Source: Carnegiea gigantea (lineage: Eukaryota; Streptophyta; Magnoliopsida; Caryophyllales; Cactaceae). From it: a stretch of 64,000 bases of DNA. The stretch spans positions 1-64,000 of the forward strand of contig JAKOGI010000447.1 in NCBI GenBank assembly GCA_029747015.1, given 5' to 3'. The notes below the pieces were generated by a model. The model had not been told where the DNA came from, searched no databases, and worked only from the letters and a program-made list of their open reading frames with translations. Numbering within the stretch: the first letter of the stretch is position 1; each line of letters opens with the position of its first letter. Positions 1-13,589 of this stretch are shown in pieces. A program made the position numbers and the translations under genes.

Positions 1-1281
<1,281 letters not shown>

Positions 1282-1290
<9 letters not shown>

Positions 1291-2140
1291 AATACAGCTC
1301 GCTAAAAAGTCCATACATCAAATATGAAAAAGAATGTCTATGTGCTCACTTAAATTGTGCCTTATATTATTTTGTCGCACTTTTTGTTTAGGAATAGTTA
1401 GTATTGCTCATTAAATCATATTGATCATTGAGTATATTTTATAACTCACTAGATATATATAACAGCTGACTAAACAAATATTATAGCTCACTGAAAGAAA
1501 TACTAAGAGTATAAGTGATTGAAACTTTTCAACTATGTCATTCTTATACGAATAAAAAATCTTATATTTGAGTTAATCAAATGATATATCATAATACATT
1601 GGAAGATAAATATAAAGTATTGGTCACTAAACGTATGCTATGGCTCACCAAAAGTCATAATGCAGCTCACCAAAAAAACCATACATCAAATATGAAAAAG
1701 AATGTGCATGTGCTCACTTGAATGGTTTATTATATTATTTACTCGCTCATTTTTATTTGGAATAGTTAGTGTTCATTGAATCATATTGATCACGAATATA
1801 TTTCATAACTCACTGAATATATATCGCAACTCATTAAATAAATACCATAGCTCACTAAAAGAAATAATGCGAGTATAAGTGATTGAAACTTTTCAAGTGT
1901 ATCGTTCTTATACATATAAAATAATCTTATATTTGAGTTAATCAAAAGATATATCAGAACACATTAGAAGATAAATATATAGTATTGCTTACTAAACATA
2001 TACTATAGCTCACCAAAAGTCACAATGCAACTCACTAAAAATTCTATACATTAAATATGATATATCATTAAACATATATCATATCTCACCAAAAGATATA
2101 GTACTGCTCCTAAACAAATATAGTGTCCTAGAATATATAC
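1282..2140. repeat. ~366-bp tandem repeat, two full copies and a partial third
   Basis: A unit beginning AAAAGTCATAATRCAGCTC starts at 1282 and again at 1650 (period 368), and a diverged third start lies at 2015 (period 365). Copies share an ATG-rich stretch 'catcaaatatgaaaaagaatg' type block, an 'actaagagtataagtgattg' block and repeated GCTCACT/CTCACTAAA motifs. The third copy loses similarity after about 60 bases. It looks like a short satellite-type array and contains no coding frame. Confidence 0.75.
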
Positions 2141-2790
2141 TATAATGTGTATTTGCTTATTAAAAATGTGTACATGCACTAAGAAAGAAAAATAAAAATA
2201 AAAATAAAAAATAGGAGTGAAATGGAAATATAATTATCTTAAAAAGGGGGGAAGTAGTTATTCGTAAAAATACTAAAAATGAAACTTTTTAAATATCAAA
2301 AGATAAAGTAAAATAAAAAAGAAAAATGAAAAGAAAAATAAGTTATCTCACAAAAAAGCAAAACTAATTATCTCTAAAAGAAGAGAAAGTAATTTGTGAT
2401 CACAAAAAAATAGGCAAATGCTTATTACCAGATCAAGTTTCAAACTTGCATAAGCTAGTTTATACCCCCTCTGCCCTGCCAATCTACTACTTACATACTT
2501 AGGTGACCATTAATACAATAATTACACTGTAAAGGCGCATTGGGAGGCCGGGTGTACAACTGCCTTTGTCCGCTCAGGTGGATTATATAGCGCGCGCTGC
2601 AATGGGGACAAGCAACATCGTCAAATAAGTAACGGCAAAAACCGATAGGAATTATAAGATCAGTGCGCAAAAGTTTTAACCTTGCAACAAAAGTAATAAA
2701 TATTTTTCAATCATTCAAGAAGGGAATCATGCCAATAATGCAACTAACCCGCATCAAAATGCCTTCCTGCCAACCAAATGACAAACGACT
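2141..2790. other. AT-rich non-coding stretch
   Basis: A-rich sequence up to about 2410, then mixed composition. I see no coding signal, RNA gene or recognisable repeat. It separates the tandem repeat from the 3' end of the LINE. Confidence 0.6.
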
Positions 2791-2794
2791 AATA

Positions 2795-4940
2795 GCAACA
2801 ACAACAACACCACCACCACCTCCCAGTATGGGTCCCGCTTTTGCGGGATCTGGGAAGATCCAACTGTACGCAACCTTACCCCTACCGGCATTCCTTCCCA
2901 TAGAGAGGTTGATTCCAAGAAACCCATAAAAAGAATTTTATGAAAAATATTTAATAGAGGAAAGATTTTGTGAAAACATTAAAAGGGAAAATAAAGGACA
3001 CATATCCAGGAAAGACCAAGATATAATGAAAGGTAAGTAGCTGGAGCTATGTAGCATAAGAGCAATCGATCAGAGGAAGGTGACATACCTTAGTAGCCCG
3101 AGGTAAGCAAACGATGACTCCTCCCAGAAGAAAGTACTACCTGCATACAAACACAACAAGCAAAACGAACCACTAACAGCACTAAGCCACTGCACCAAAA
3201 GATAGCTATGGGGTGGGCTCTCTGCGATCCAAGATCCTAATCCTATCATGCCATAACTTCCTATCCTGAGCTAGGTCCTCCGTCAAACCGACAACTTTTA
3301 AGTCCTCTCTAATCACCTCGTCCAAAATCTTCTTTGGTCGACCCCTCCCGCTTCTGCCTTTGGGTATGCTGATCATCTCACATCTTCTCACTGGAGCGTC
3401 CACACTTCTCCTTTTCACATGGCCAAACCAGCAGAGTCTGGTTTCTCTCATCTTATCTTCGATGGGAGCTACTTTAACTAAGTCCCAGATTACTCCATTC
3501 TTAATTATGTCTATTCTGGAATAGCCACACATCCACCTAATCATCCTCATCTTTGCTACCATCAACCTTTGAACCTGCATCTTTTTTAAAGGCCAACATT
3601 CCGATCCATAAAGAACAGCCGGCCTAACCACCGTGCGATAGACTTTGCCTTTCACCTCTTATCACACAGGACACCTGACGCATACTTCCATTTTTGCCAG
3701 CCCACTTTTATCCACTGGTTAATGACTTCGTCAATATCCCCATTCTGCTGAATGATCGAGCCTAGATACTTAAATTTATCAACCTTAGTTGTTGACCTCC
3801 TATCCAGGATGACTTCTCCCCCCGCATCTACCCTTTCACTGAAACAGCAATGAAGGTATTCTGTTTTGAATCTGCTTACTCTAAAACCTCTAGATTCCAG
3901 TGTATGCTTCCAACGTTCCAACTTGTCGTTAACTCCCTGCCTGGTCTCATCAATAAGAATAATGTCATCTGCGAAAAGCATATACCAAGGTAACTCATCT
4001 TGAATCCCTCTCGTAAGTACATTCATAATTAGAGTGAAAAGAAAAGGGCTTAAGGCGGAACCCTGATGCAGGCCCATACCAATGAAGAAGTCATTCGTGA
4101 CCCCTCCTGGCATCCTAACACCCGTCCTGCCTCCCTCGTACATATCCTTAATAACTCGGATATATAAGGGCAACACTCCTTTCTTCTCCAAGCACCTCCA
4201 TACCACTTCATCCATAGCTCGGTCATATGCTTTTTCCAGGTCAATGAACACCGTATGAAGATCCATATTTCTATCTCTGTACAATCCCATGAGCCTTTTA
4301 AGGAGGTAAATCGCCTCCGTGGTCGACCTACCTGACATAAAACCAAATTGGTTCTCTGAAATCGAGACATCCTTTCGTAACCTTCTCTCAATCACCCTCT
4401 CCCATAACTTCATAGAATGACTGGGCAACTTTATACCCCTAAAATTATTATAATCTTGAATATCACTTTTGTTCTTGTGCAGGGGGATGATTGTAGTGGA
4501 CCTCCATTCTTTGGGCATCATAGCGGTCCTAAAAATGACATTGAAAAGCTCCGTTAGCCACTCTAATCCTTCTTCACTCAAATACTTGCACACTTCTATC
4601 AGTATCTGATCAGGACCCTCTACCTCCCCATTGGTCATCTTCTTTAAGGCCACTCTAATCTTGTCTTTGCTGATATGATCACACACTTGCGGATCCAGTC
4701 GTCTCTCACTACTCTCTCTTACCCTACCACGAGAGTCTTCCATCACTTCACTATTGAGGAGTTTGGAAAAGTACCTTTTTCATCTCTCCTTGATTTCTGC
4801 ATCCTCAGACAAATGGCTAATAGCATCAGCCCTAAACTGGGCAATAGGCCTCATGTCACGTGACAAAGTCTTGAATTTGGTCACGTGTTTAGTCTCTGTT
4901 CTATATGCTTCACAGGCGGTTGTCATTGGGCCCTAGTTGA
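2795..4940 (-). mobile_element. RTE-clade non-LTR retrotransposon (LINE), 5'-truncated
   Basis: On the minus strand this is the 3' half of an RTE-type LINE: reverse transcriptase, the RTE C-terminal region, a 3' UTR and a short simple-repeat tail. The tail reads as (GGT)n(GTT)n at 2795-2822, in place of poly(A), as usual in plant RTE elements. The 3' UTR at about 2823-2930 contains the GGGTAAGGTTGCGTACA-type block shared by plant RTE elements and the SINEs that borrow their tails. Similarity fades near 4940 with no endonuclease domain, so the element is 5'-truncated, the normal result of incomplete target-primed reverse transcription. Target-site duplications were not resolved. Confidence 0.85.
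3206..4746 (-). pseudogene. RTE-type reverse transcriptase, frameshifted
   Basis: Two minus-strand frames make one RT protein: 4746-3652 (364 residues) and 3655-3206 (149 residues), shifted by one base near 3655. The first holds the RT core: the EWR...PLHKNKSD...N..GIKL block, QFGFMSGRSTTEAI, the FIDLEKAYD catalytic block, the LHQGSALSPFLF block and the FADDI catalytic motif (plus-strand about 3960-3985). The second frame matches the RTE C-terminal segment with GSECWPLKK, RMIRWMCG and LCWFGHVKRR. No RNase H is present, as expected for RTE. In this family the enzyme reverse-transcribes element RNA at a nicked chromosomal target. The frameshift and missing N-terminal endonuclease make it inactive. 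Confidence 0.88.
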
Positions 4941-6170
4941 ATGTACAGGTACACTTTTACAAGTGACCCATCATTACCAAATATGGCACCCATGGACAAA
5001 TCAATATAGGAGTAATACTTCCCATTTATAGGAAATTTTTTTTTAAGTTTTTGATGTTCAAGGAATTTTATTATATTATAGGAATAAAGTTTTATGAGTT
5101 TCAAAGGGAGAAAAGAAAGAGAGAAAAAGGATTAAGTGAGAGAAAGCACAACACTGACCCACATATGAATTAACCGGCGGCAGTAAACTAATTCTTTAGT
5201 TCTTTCATTTTTTTTCTCCCCTTCTCTCTCTTCCTCTTCTTCCCAGGATGCCAACCTACTATTTCATTCCCATTTTCCTCTCACAGCCGGCCAGGGGTTG
5301 CAGATCTCTACCCTTGACCCGTTTGTCCAATAAAAAACTATCTTCTACCAATTTTAACCTACATCTTCTTATCTTTCTATCCACACTTTAATTTGCCATC
5401 TTAATGTCACTGGTTCTTCAAATTCTACCTACTAGAGTGATATTAGCTGAGGGATCAGTTAAGAATTTTGATTGATTTCTGCTAGTTTTCTTGGGGAAAA
5501 AAAATTCATTCTGTCTTGTCCTTAATTTTTGCAATAACTGTTCGAAATGATTTAGCACTCTTTATTTTTTAAAAATGAAATTCAATATAAATTATCCTTG
5601 ATTTTGGAAATCTGTTGATCTGGGGATATGGTGATTAATGACTTTTCTTTATGATTATATCATTTTCCTGAATTTCGCAATTTGATTATTTGTTTCCTAT
5701 CAATTTTTCTTCAACTTTTTCCCCCTCTGGTTTATGTTTGATAATTTATGTCAATCCATTACTTTCATTTCTCTAACAAGTTTCTTAGGTTTTTAGGAAG
5801 TTTGTGAAAATGGGTTGAACCTGAAGAAGATTTTATAGAAGTCAATAGTTTTAGCGGGCCAGGAATTATAGTCATTTCTCCCCTACCACGATCAACTAGT
5901 CCCCCCTAGATGGGAGGAGAGATTAGATAGAGAGGGAAGGAAGTAATAGAGAGCAACTTTTTTTTAATAATGATTTTGGAGACAGTTAAATAATGGAAAC
6001 TCATGAAGGAACCTTAGCTCTAGTTCTAAAAGATTTCTTAATAGAGGGCAGCTGGGCCTCAGTGACCCAAATTAAGCCTCGCTGACTTAGCCGAGATCAA
6101 TTTGTGAAGATGCAGAAATTTATTTGAGACAACTTAAGGATCACTTGTCCAGAATGTCTACGAAAAATGG
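4941..6170. other. No recognisable gene
   Basis: Mixed AT-rich sequence with pyrimidine tracts near 5200-5240 and purine tracts near 5100-5130 and 5920-5950. I found no long frame with codon bias, no RNA gene and no clear terminal repeats. Confidence 0.5.
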
Positions 6171-6368
6171 GCTCATACTCTGATATGGCGAGAAATTAAG
6201 TATAGATTTTATGATCGATTTGTGATAGATTTTGTGATATATTGTTGATATATTTTGTAATCATGTCTTGTATTATCTTCTTAGGGTTCGGAGTCTATGG
6301 TTGATGTCGTGTATAAATTTTAGCCATGCTATGGCCATATGAATGAATGAGAGGCTATAATAACTACA

Positions 6369-7760
6369 GTCAAATTTAACGGGAAAAATTATAACTTATG
6401 AGAGCAAGCAATACGAACAGCACTTAAAGCTAAAAATAAATTAGCTTTCATTGATGCTAAGCTACCGAGGCCTGAGAATAAAGACGGAAAACAAACAACA
6501 GAAGTCAACACATAGGACATGGTTAATTCTATGATCACGTCCTGGATCATGAATGTGATCGCTCCAAAACTACATGCTAGTGTAGCGTATGTTGACTCGA
6601 CATTCAAGATGTCGAAAAACATTCGGAAGATTCCGAATGTCCCTAGAATACAAAAATTGAAAACCGAACTTGCTTCGAGTAAGCAAGATGGACAAGTGAT
6701 AGCTGACCTTTTCAACGGACTTATGAATCTCTTGAATGAGTTGGATAACTAGACTAAAGTATAAACTTGTTCATGTGGAGCAACCGAGAAGATTGCCAAA
6801 ATGCTGGAAGACGATAAGGCACACTAGTTCCTGATGGGTCTGGACGATAACTCCTTTTTTACAGTCCAACGTCAAATCTTGGCATTGGACCCATTGCCTA
6901 CGCTAGACAAAATTTTTAACATGGTTCAACAGGAGGAGAACCATATGAGGATGATTACTAACCGAGAATCCAAAAAAGATATGGTAATCGCGTTTGTTGC
7001 AATGCGACTTGCAACCTAGCCTCACGGAGAGCGTCTTGTGTGCACCCACTGCAGGAAGACTGGGCATGTGGAGGCAGCGTGCTATGAAATAATCGGGTAT
7101 CCACCCAGTTGGAACATTTGAGGAGGAAGAAACACCCGCGGGAAAGGCGGAATAGGCCTAGGTGACGGACGGATGAATCCTGGTTGTAGGCGCGGAGTTA
7201 GATCAAGTGGTCATGAAATGTCTTACGCTGCACAGGTGGTCATGAAATGTCATGAAATCCTATGTGCACCCACTATGGGAAGACTGTGCATGTGGAGGTA
7301 ATGTGCTATGAAATAATCGGGTATCCACCCAGTTGGAACATTCGAGGAAGAAACACCCGCGGTAGAGGCGGAGTAGGCCGAGGCGACGGACGGACGAATC
7401 CTGGTCGTGGGCGCGGAGCTAGATCAAGTTGTCATGAAATGTCTTACGCTGCACAAGTTCAGGGAGAGCAGTCGGGTTCTGCAGCACCAACTGAGTACAG
7501 TCAGGCTTACAGCCAGACACACACACCCTTTCACAGGTTCACTCCTGAGCAGGTAAAATGGCTATTGAGTCTTATTGACACTCTGAAGCTGAGTCTTGAG
7601 AAATTATCAAGTAAGAAAGCTTGGCTATTCGATAGCGGTGCTTCGTATCATATGATAGGAAAAATTGAATTATTGAAAAATGTCGCAGAAGTTGAAGCTA
7701 TTCCTGTTAGTCTAGCAAATGGGTCCACCACATATGTGGTTAAGAGAGGCACAGTATAAT
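6369..7760 (+). pseudogene. copia gag with duplicated zinc-knuckle segment
   Basis: Successive frames read as a copia gag: a KNYNL…QAIRTALKAKNKLAFIDA N-terminal block (about 6385-6460), SMITSWIMN…VAYVDS (6519-6600), QLKTELAS-like and NGLMNLLNEL (to 6750), then FLMGLDDNSFFTVQRQILAL…LPTLDKIF..V.QEE (6830-6950). A CCHC zinc knuckle (C-X2-C-X4-H-X4-C, here VCTHCRKTGHVEAACYE) lies at about 7038-7090, and a second, damaged copy starts at 7262. Gag normally packages the element RNA in virus-like particles. Stops at 6513, 6750 and elsewhere make it non-functional. Confidence 0.82.
7030..7480 (+). repeat. ~230-bp direct tandem duplication inside copia gag
   Basis: Bases about 7034-7250 and 7262-7470 are the same segment twice: both start with TGTGCACCCACT, carry the CTATGAAATAATCGGGTATCC block, the Arg/Gly-rich stretch and end with TCATGAAATGTCTTACGCTG. 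The first copy has lost its frame (stops), the second keeps an open frame joined to the protease. The downstream copy has damaged zinc ligands (THYGKTVHVEVMCYE). Confidence 0.85.
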
Positions 7761-8880
7761 TAAATCCAAAGTTGACTTTGCATGACGTGCTATATGTCCC
7801 TACCTTGGATTGTAATATGATTTTAGTGGCTCAGTCTTTCGATGAAATTTGTTGTATGGTAACATTTACTAAGAATCTTTGTGTGGCACAGGACCTTACT
7901 ACAAAGAATCTGATTGGAGTGGGTGAGCCTGGAAGAGGGGTATTTGACAAAGACAATTCAAAGGCAAAGATTTAAGTCAGCAAGACGATTACTCATGAAG
8001 GTTGGCATCAAAGGATGGGCGTCTTTCCTATCATGCTCTTTCTAAAGTAACTAATAATATTCAGTTAGACTTAATTAGTAGACACAAAGACGAATTTTGT
8101 GATGTGTGCCTACGTGCAAAACAAACTTGCATTCCTTTTCCTATTAGTGAAAGCAATGCCTTAAAGTGTTTTGACCTTATTCATTGTGATATATGGGGTG
8201 GCTATCATGTTAAGTCTTTCTGTGGTGCTAGTTACTTTCTTACCATACTTTATAATGCAAGTAGGGGTGTGTGGACATATCTTATGTGTGATAAAAGTGA
8301 TGCCTCACGATTACTTAGAAATTTTTATGTGATGGTCACAACTCAATTTGGGGCTAGAGTGAAAGTCATTAGGAGTGATAATGGGAGAGAGTTTACATTA
8401 GGCTTATGAAAAGGTTTTATAGAGAACATGGAATTATCCATCAAACAAGTGATGTAGACACCCCTCAGCAGAATGGTAGTGTTAAAAGAAAACATCAACA
8501 TGTCCTTAATGTTGCAAGAGCACTTAGATTTCAATCTCACTTGCCACTTGAATTTTGAGGGGAGTGCATCTTAACTGCTGTATATTTGATAAATAGAATG
8601 TCTTCCTCAGTATTGGACGGCAAAATACCCTATGAGATACTATTTAAGGTAAAACCTACCCATGAGCATTTGAGGGTGTTTGGGTGCCTATGCTATGTAT
8701 ATAATAATCACAAACCTAAAGACAAGTTTAGAGAGTGTAGCTGAAGATGTGTGTTCATTGATTGCCCTCATGGTAAGAAAGGATGCCGAGTTTATGATTT
8801 GGAGAATGGCAGCATATTTGTGAGTTGGGATGTTATTTTTTATGAACATACTTCCCCATTTTCTGCTATTAAATAGGATC
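7615..8880 (+). pseudogene. copia protease and integrase remnant
   Basis: The protease begins with the catalytic block AWLFDSGASYHM (about 7617-7655, DSGA intact) and continues with the NGSTTYVV and LTLHDVLYVP blocks. The gag-pre-integrase and integrase follow: the CxxC half of the zinc finger (FCDVCLRAKQT, about 8095), FDLIHCDIWGG, then [10 protein letters not shown] (about 8367-8400). After a stop at 8407 the frame shifts, and the glutamate-bearing part is read in other frames to LRVFGCLCYV and VFIDCPHGKKGCRVYDLE at about 8660-8810. Integrase normally joins element cDNA to the chromosome. Multiple stops and shifts show it is dead. Confidence 0.82.
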
Positions 8881-9282
8881 ACATGGGTGAACCATGATCA
8901 TTTTGACTTGTCTCAAATGTATGGGTTGATGATGGACTCTGTGCCGGGACACTGGCATCCAAGTTGAGCCTCATATTGAGGCTTTCCAAGTTGAGCCCTA
9001 TGATTCAGTAACATTACTAGCTTAGGAGGTAAGCCCAAAACTCAGTTGGGTCCTGCAGCAACTGTCATGGTGCCCAGACTGAGCCAACACCAGATGGCCC
9101 GCACAGCATGGATACTACTAATGTGGGGCCACCTTGGGCCTATAGTGGATAGGGGTAGCCACATGGAGACCTTCAGCCCTGGCCCATATGCTAGTAAGAG
9201 GCCCGTCTCATAGTATACTTTAGACACACCAGACAGTGGCAGGCGTGCTGGGCCAGTTCAATCCGAGGATGTAACATAGCCC

Positions 9283-9690
9283 ATGGTCACAACTGGGTCT
9301 CCTAATAAACGGACCCAACGAGCCTCGACTCATTTGCAGGATTATATTTGCTACACCAGTTCGGTTAAAGGCCCCTCAACTCATGCTCCCCCACTTCAAA
9401 AGGTATCTTCAGGTAAACCGTACCCTATTGCTAATTATATTATATGCAATAAATTTTCAAATGCGCATAAATGTTTCTTACCTGCTATAAAAAAGATTGC
9501 AGAGCCAAAATTCTAGCATGAAGTCGTTCGGGATGCTCATTGTAAGGAGATTGCAGCCTTAGAACTTAACAATACTTGGACTATGGTAGATTTGCTTCCA
9601 GGCTGTAAACCTATTAATTGTAAATGGGTCTATAAAGTGAAGTACAATACTGATGGGAGTATAGGAAGCTACAAAGCCAGCTTGGTAATT
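9283..9690 (+). pseudogene. copia reverse transcriptase, N-terminal fragment
   Basis: The frame from 9283 ends with SNAHKCFLPAIKKIAEPKF, then a stop at 9514, then the RVT_2 start EIAALELNNTWTMVDLLPG and INCKWVYKVKYNTDGSI at about 9545-9665. This is the beginning of a copia RT domain. It breaks off at 9690 where the gypsy LTR begins, so all catalytic motifs are missing. Confidence 0.8.
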
Positions 9691-10982
9691 TGATAAACCT
9701 CAATCTTGACCTTCTTTTAGCCTTTTGATGACCTATTTTTCTATTGCTTTCATGTTTAATCTTAATGAGGAAGGGTCAAATTTGCCTCCTTTGGTTTAAA
9801 TTACACTCATGCAATGATTTTTTCATATTTTTAGGAGTTTCTATCGAGAAAACAAAAATCTGCTAATATTGGTGAAAGGAGGACCAAGGAGACGAGCTGT
9901 AAGTAAGAAAAGAGGCCAGCTAGACCTAGAGATTTCGCGCAGGGACCCCATGCCCACTAGCACAACCGAACCACACCAAATCCGACCTGAACGGAGCCAG
10001 AGAGATGGCATGGGTACCCCGTGTCAGGTGGCATGACCATGCCATCCTCCGCCTTTCGTAGTTTAATTTGTTTCCGGGGGGCAGTTTTGGGGGTGTCTTG
10101 AGTTTTCCTTTGAGAACACTTATCCGAGGCAATTTCTAAGGTTTAGTGAGGAGAGTTTCTTAACACTTCTTGGATTGATTTTGCAAGCATTGAAGATTAT
10201 TTTCTACTTTCCTTCAGCGATCAATTCAAGTTTGTCCTCTCAAGTCTCCCTTTGTTCATCTCCATTCTTCTAGGGTTTTGCAATTGCAATGTTTGTTGAA
10301 TTAGGTTTTATGATTGATGTTGTCAATATGATTCTAGGCTAATTCTCCTAACTTAGGTTGGGATTAACGCCGATTATGTGCAGTTGAATCATGAATTAGC
10401 CCCAAACCCTACTTCCCCGACGTTTGCGTTTATGTTTTCTACTATGCACACCACATGTTCGATGAAATGCTCAAGAGAGCATTCATCCATTGTTATTAAG
10501 GTTTAGGGGAGCGTTGAAAGACGAAACCTTTACCTAGCATGACTTAGTAGACAATTAGGATTTTAATATGAAAATAATTAAGGTTTTAATTGGTATTCGA
10601 GATTGTAAACCTTATAATCCTCTAACTTTTAATTCCATAAGAATAGGTGACTATAGTTCTAGGATTAGTCTTCGACCCTTAAGAGAGGGAGGAGATGGAC
10701 TTTATTGACAATCTATCCTCTCATAATGCGTGCTTGGGATTGTTCAATGGGGTTAGTAATTGATTCGCTAACATAATCGGGCTGTTAATTCCAACCTAGG
10801 TGTTTTAATATTCTGGTTTTTAGATTGTTAGTTGATATGAAACCTCTGAGACTGTTCAGCGTAGATTGAGTGTTTGAATTAGTCCTGGCAATCAAAAGCA
10901 AGTTCCCTATGGACACAACCCATGCTTGGCATTGCTCGCTACAACTGGCACCATGCACTTGCGGTATAAGTTTAAGATAACA
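9691..10982 (+). repeat. 5' LTR of the Athila/Tat-type element
   Basis: It begins TGATAAACC directly at the break in the copia RT and ends …GATAACA just before the primer-binding site, giving about 1292 bp with the canonical TG…CA ends. The 3' partner LTR is missing, so its age cannot be estimated. Confidence 0.75.
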
Positions 10983-10988
10983 ACTTTT

Positions 10989-11006
10989 TGGCGCCGTTAC
11001 CGGGGA
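10989..11006 (+). promoter_or_regulatory. Primer-binding site of Athila/Tat-type element
   Basis: TGGCGCCGTTACCGGGGA lies 6 bases after the LTR end. It closely resembles the TGGCGCCGTTGCCGGGGA primer-binding site of Athila/Tat plant gypsy elements, usually assigned to tRNA-Asp. Confidence 0.85.
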
Positions 11007-11239
11007 ACTTGTTTCTTTCGACATCAGAATTGATTAGGATACTCTAGACTAAGGCTTTATTTTTCTCCTTGTAGTTTAGTTCTTTACTTTTGCTTGATAC
11101 AAGTATAGTGTTTGCTTTTGTATGCACAGAAGCAGTCAAGGGACTCAAAACGTTGTCCCATTCAATCCTGAGATCGAAGGAACGCACGACAGGGAGGCAA
11201 AGAAGCGAGAAGAAGGAAGAAGGCAGAAGCAGTGATGGT

Positions 11240-12632
11240 AGGGCAAGACTATCTGCTGCTGTAAGATTATGCCTTACCCTAAGCATCGGGTATCACATTA
11301 TCCTTTGTGAACCCGATAGTCGAAGCTAATAACTTCGAGCTCAGCCCTGTGCTTATCACCTTCATAGAGCGGGACCAGTTCGATGGACATCCCTCATACA
11401 ACCCCAATGCGCATCTTTGCAAATTCCTTGCGAAGAGTGACACCATCAAACTCAACGGGGTATCCACTGGTGCTATCTGACTGCGACTCTTTCCCTTCTC
11501 ACTAAAGAATAGAGCTTGCGACTGGCTGTAGAATGAGGAGTCCAACTCATTATCTACTTGGGAGGTTCTTTTAAAGGCATTCCTCAGCAAATACTTCCCA
11601 CCTGGAAAAACTGCAAAGATGACGACTGATATCACTTCGTTCACTCAGCGAGATGGGAATCCCTATATGAGGCTTGGGAGAGGTTCAAGGATCTTTAGCG
11701 GCAGTGCCCTCATCATGGTGTTCCTGATCGGCTCCTAATGTAGACATTCTATAATAGGCTAGAGCAGTCAGTGAAGGTAATAGTAGATGCTGCAAGAAGA
11801 GCTCTCATGGGGAAGTCTATTGTTACAGCTAAAGCTTTGTTGGAAAAGATGGCTTCCAACAACTATCACTGGTCAAGCGAGACAGCCATCCCGAGGAGAA
11901 GCGGTGGCATGTATGACGTTGATGTTGTTACACTCTTAGCTAGTAGAGTGGATGCATTGGCCCAATAACTTGACAGAGTGGGGCCTTCTCCCATTCCAGG
12001 CAGTTCTTCAAACCCAGTTACAGTCTATGCTATCTGCGAGACCTATGGTGCACAGAAGCACACATCTGTTGAGTGCTAAAATGGTCCTTCTACCATTAAG
12101 CATGCCAACGCCGTACACAACTTCAACCCCCCCACTGCAGAGCCATCCTTACTCTAATGCCTATGGTTCTATGTGGAAGAGCCACCCCAACCCCCTCTAT
12201 AAGAACGCTCAACCTCAGAGCTCTATGCGGGCACCTGGTTTCCAATATAGAGCTCCCTACACCCCACCCCCTCCACCTCCTTAACCCGAATCAAACTTGG
12301 AGAGTCTCATAGAGCACTTTATAGCTACCCAAACTAAGACCAATAAGCCCCTTGGCGACTTCATCAGCTAGTTGACCTCCGAGTTTGATGCTGTGGCCTC
12401 CCACCAAAAGGCGATGGCTAGTCAGATCACCCAGATAGCCCAGCAGGTTAGCCACTTATCCCGGCCTCAGGGACATCTACCGGGCCAGCCTGAGACCAAC
12501 CCTAGGGGCCATAGCAATGCCCTTTTTGCAGTAGGCTATGGGTTAGAGAAGAGTCCTGTTATGGTCCTTCAAGAGAGAGCTTCAGTTCCTGATTCTGTAG
12601 GAGCAGAGGGGAAGAAGGAAAAAGAGAGTTGA
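11240..12632 (+). pseudogene. gypsy gag (Athila/Tat type)
   Basis: Reading across frames: NNFELSPVLITFIERDQF and YNPNAHLCKFLAKSDTIKLNG (about 11325-11460), LRLFPFSL (about 11483), FLSKYFPPGKTAKM (about 11580-11620), SFTQRDGNPY (11635-11665), then the open segment 11771-11968 (AARRALMGKSIVTAKALLEKMASNN) and the QKHTSVEC zinc-knuckle half at about 12052. Several stops and frame changes occur (for example at 11478 and 11966). The order and spacing match the capsid part of Athila/Tat gag. Confidence 0.8.
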
Positions 12633-13008
12633 GGCTCCAATAGGAAGGCTAGTCCTCTACCTCCAATTTGCCCCAACTAGCCACCTGTTCCTTTCCCTCA
12701 AAGGGTGGCCTGGGTTAAGCTCTCTCTGCTTGAGCCCAGATTTGCACAATTCCTGGATATTCTGAGGCGGGTCTATATCAATGCCTCTTTCTTGGAGGCT
12801 CTCAAAGCAGCACCAGTCAAAAATTTTTGAGAGCTTCTTTCTAAGAAAGGAGAGCATGGGGAAGCTTCAGTGGTTCCCATTGGAGAGATGTATAGCTAAG
12901 TTCTATAGATTTAGTTGTCATCGAAGCTGTAGGATCCTGGTAGCTTCTTCATCCTTTCCTGGATATGGGGTTTGCATATTAAGAGGGCACTTTGTGATTT
13001 GAGGGCCA

Positions 13009-13320
13009 GTGAATTTAATGCCTCTCTTTCATTGCAAGAAGCTCGAATTGTTGAACCTGAAACCCACCACTATGCTCATACAGTTAGTAGATCACACCAT
13101 TAGGTGGCCTGCGGGTATTCTAGAGGACATTCCTGTTCAGGTGGATCAGTTCGTCATTCCATGTGATTTCATTGTCATGGATATGGATGAGATCTCCCAG
13201 GTGCCTATCATTTTGGGGAGACTGTTACTAACTACTGCTAGGGCGATGATCGATGTGTAGACTGGCACCATATCTTTCCATTTGCATGGGGATATGATGG
13301 ATTTATGCTTCCCTCCGCCC
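13009..13320 (+). pseudogene. gypsy aspartic protease-like domain
   Basis: The segment matches the Athila/Tat protease: MPLFHCKKLELLNLKPT, LVDHTIRWPAGILEDIPVQV, IPCDFIVMDMDE and IPIILGRLLLTTARAMIDV (13018-13257), then a stop at 13258 and further matching sequence to about 13320. The D-T/S-G half is upstream and unreadable. It would cleave the polyprotein in a complete element. After it the sequence goes straight to an EVFDEHERPPYKA-like block (about 13405) and the 3' UTR. Confidence 0.75.
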
Positions 13321-13589
13321 ACACCATCTTCAGTGTCTGCCATCCCCCCACCTCGTGTGGCCCCCATGCATATTGTCCCTCCTGATGCTGTTTTTGCAAT
13401 TGAGGTATTTGATGAACATGAGAGACCCCCATATAAGGCCTATAGGCGTTTCTGATTTTTCTACACCTATCCCAACTAGTTTTGAAGGCACATCTGCTCG
13501 CTCTTGGGTGGTAGTGACTGTATCACTATTCACTACTTTAGCTATGCCAACTCCCCCCATCCTGCCATCATCTGCAAATTTGATGTAAG

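Larger units (their letters stand above)
6171..9690 (+). mobile_element. Decayed Ty1/copia (RE1-like) retrotransposon, 3' end lost
   Basis: The order is an LTR-like piece with TATA (TGTATAAATTTTAG near 6311) and the ATGAATGAATGAGAGGCTAT end typical of RE1-like LTRs, then gag, zinc knuckle, protease, integrase and the first part of reverse transcriptase. Coding is spread over all three frames with many stops. The element ends abruptly at 9690, inside the RT motif region (…GSIGSYKASLV), where the TG of the next gypsy LTR begins. Its remaining RT, RNase H and 3' LTR are not found elsewhere in the window. No TSD could be assigned. Confidence 0.85.
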
